Source: Diplonema japonicum
Taxonomy: Eukaryota > Euglenozoa > Diplonemea > Diplonemida > Diplonemidae
Assembly: GCA_964019335.1 (NCBI GenBank)
Contig: OZ025666.1
Span: 2,501 to 66,500, forward strand
Direction of reading: 5' to 3'
DNA length: 64,000 nt
Part shown: one piece after another, positions 63,801 to 64,000 of the stretch
How the letters are laid out: each line of letters starts with the position of its first letter
Numbering within the stretch: position 1 is the first letter of the stretch
Notes under the pieces: model-generated
What the model was told of the DNA's origin: nothing
What the model saw: only the letters and a program-made list of their open reading frames with translations
Database searches by the model: none
Program-made: the position numbers and the translations under genes

Positions 63801-64000
63801 GACAAATGGGAAGGTGCTTCTTGTGCTTCGTGCCCAGTGCAGTACGACCAGACAACGTGTGATAAGTGTGCTGCAAACTACATCAACTACCCGACCTGTG
63901 CACAATGCAACTCGACAGCCCATTGTAACGACCATGCTTCTGCTGTTGTTTCAAACCCCACGAACACGGACTGCATTTGCACGTGCAGAGAACAGTGGCA
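60879..64000 (+). CDS. Giant secreted Cys-rich EGF-like repeat protein (partial)
   Basis: One frame of 1040 codons runs unbroken from the ATG at 60879, directly after GCGGCTAG, off the right edge. It starts with a signal peptide (M-L-A-I-I-L-T-L-A-L-S). Then come at least 16 units of about 55-65 residues, each with the pattern H-C-S-x-H-A-x-x-V, then C-x-C-x-C-R-x-x-W-x-G-x-x-C, C-P-x-x-Y, C-x-x-C and Y-P-x-C. This spacing resembles laminin-type EGF modules. It is probably a surface or extracellular adhesion protein. Units near 63190-63480 and 63730-64000 are close copies about 540 bases apart, so three-unit blocks have been duplicated. Minus-strand frames here are shadows. A membrane anchor may lie beyond the window. 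Confidence 0.85.
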   Translation, partial: MLAIILTLALSQARRACDSSLDCNNRGGTVTGVVSSGCNCDCTDKWEGVACETCPTHYDQVTCNSCADGRIGYPACTTCSVGMVMPAVPGGGNCYGLEVAVVSVLGIECKCVCQKGYDPDENCLHCAPGYYVPLGVPTCWECRLDTHCSSHALSVVDDGSRKMCNCTCRNMWTGTQCQTCPVSYNPADPSDDCGGCLVGYFDYGGGTGTVCRRCDTTTIACNGNEASITSDGTTCQCVCLPQYEGTNCDGCAQGRVNYPACTLCTSAAHCSDHAVNVTSNSAQTACECGCEGQWTGSTCDTCPMQYDASTNCSSCSANHINYPSCVQCDVNVHCSGHATLSTNDPTSKYCTCDCLPGADPLEDCAKCLNQHISYPTCTECTSATHCSSHASTVSSDTSMTACQCVCSSGFSSSDCSTCDVGYIQYPTCTECTPTQHCSGNAPSVVPDAMQAVCICSCSPGFAPPDCSSCLVGYIGSTCTECDLMTDCGSHATAVTSDPNNTACVCTCVQGFGGSSCTECSQGYINFPTCTQCTPADCNGHASAVTDDGTRTTCACTCLTEYDGATCNECASGYFGYPTCTQCTDAAHCSGHSATVASNPSKTGCTCTCRNEWTSTDCSTCPPPYTGADCDMCLPNHISYPTCTLCSVTLHCNSKATAVQANTAQDQCVCSCQDKWTGDCSVCPSRYNQMTCDKCAVGSTDYPVCGSCKVKDHCNDHALSATSNPSHTDCVCVCRNNWELPKCATCPSKYAGDCDECAANHITYSTCTLCDIAAHCSNHAHSVIDDGTRTSCKCDCRDQWEGPSCASCPVQYEQGACTSCAVNFINYPNCTKCTSADHCSNHASYVTSNPSNTGCTCTCREQWLGLSCDTCPSVFGGSDCNECITGSIGPFPSCIFCTSATHCNDHAATVTDDGTRTTCKCTCSSQYDGATCNSCKVGYIGYPVCTQCDLSIHCSNHAHSVTDDGTGTSCSCVCRDKWEGASCASCPVQYDQTTCDKCAANYINYPTCAQCNSTAHCNDHASAVVSNPTNTDCICTCREQW

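Overview
The window is nuclear DNA of a flagellated, sexual protist. It holds flagellar genes (SPEF2, DRC7), meiotic-axis-type genes, split genes and a mitochondrial import gene. From about 13 kb to the right end every protein gene I can support lies on the + strand, 21 in a row with gaps mostly of 0.1-0.5 kb. Nearly all have an AG preceded by a pyrimidine or A-rich stretch a few to a few tens of bases before the ATG, as expected of 5' ends made by spliced-leader trans-splicing. Head-to-tail gene arrays, trans-splicing and a few short GT-AG introns together point to Euglenozoa, with a diplonemid as my first guess. This is inference; no spliced-leader RNA gene was seen.

Layout. 1-1844 (minus) is a retroelement protein with an R2-type endonuclease-like motif, running off the left edge. 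1.88-12.6 kb is a repeat mosaic: a 1.05-kb inverted repeat, several smaller inverted and direct repeats, minisatellite units of about 50 bp and long A/T tracts. It encloses an AT-rich island (3.35-5.13 kb) with decayed, virus-like reading frames. Copies of the same repeat differ almost only at CpG sites, a mark of cytosine deamination.

The + strand array, in order: SPEF2/CPC1-like (no CH domain), DRC7, a single-module NRPS-like synthetase with a Pls-type membrane/beta-helix tail, a vault-repeat plus SPFH protein, GINS subunit Sld5, two tandem SYCP2-like axis proteins (the first with a 2-kb intron carrying three tRNA genes and a dead non-LTR retroelement), a RECQL-type helicase, an LRR protein, a long IQ-motif protein, a secreted IPT-domain protein fused in frame to an NSF-like AAA+ tandem, SRP72, a Pin1-type parvulin, importin alpha, a STE20-type kinase, a CAMK-type kinase, four less-known genes, mitochondrial acyl carrier protein, a small membrane protein, a Tim22-family translocase and a giant Cys-rich EGF-like repeat protein cut by the right edge.

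I placed 21 introns by reading-frame continuity. In every gene the exons add up to a whole number of codons. All but three of the introns are 32-48 nt, with donor GTATG in 13 of 21 and acceptor mostly ACAG. The neighbours share no single pathway, as usual for polycistronic arrays, although flagellar genes (SPEF2, DRC7) and chromosome genes (Sld5, two SYCP2-like, RECQL) sit in short runs.
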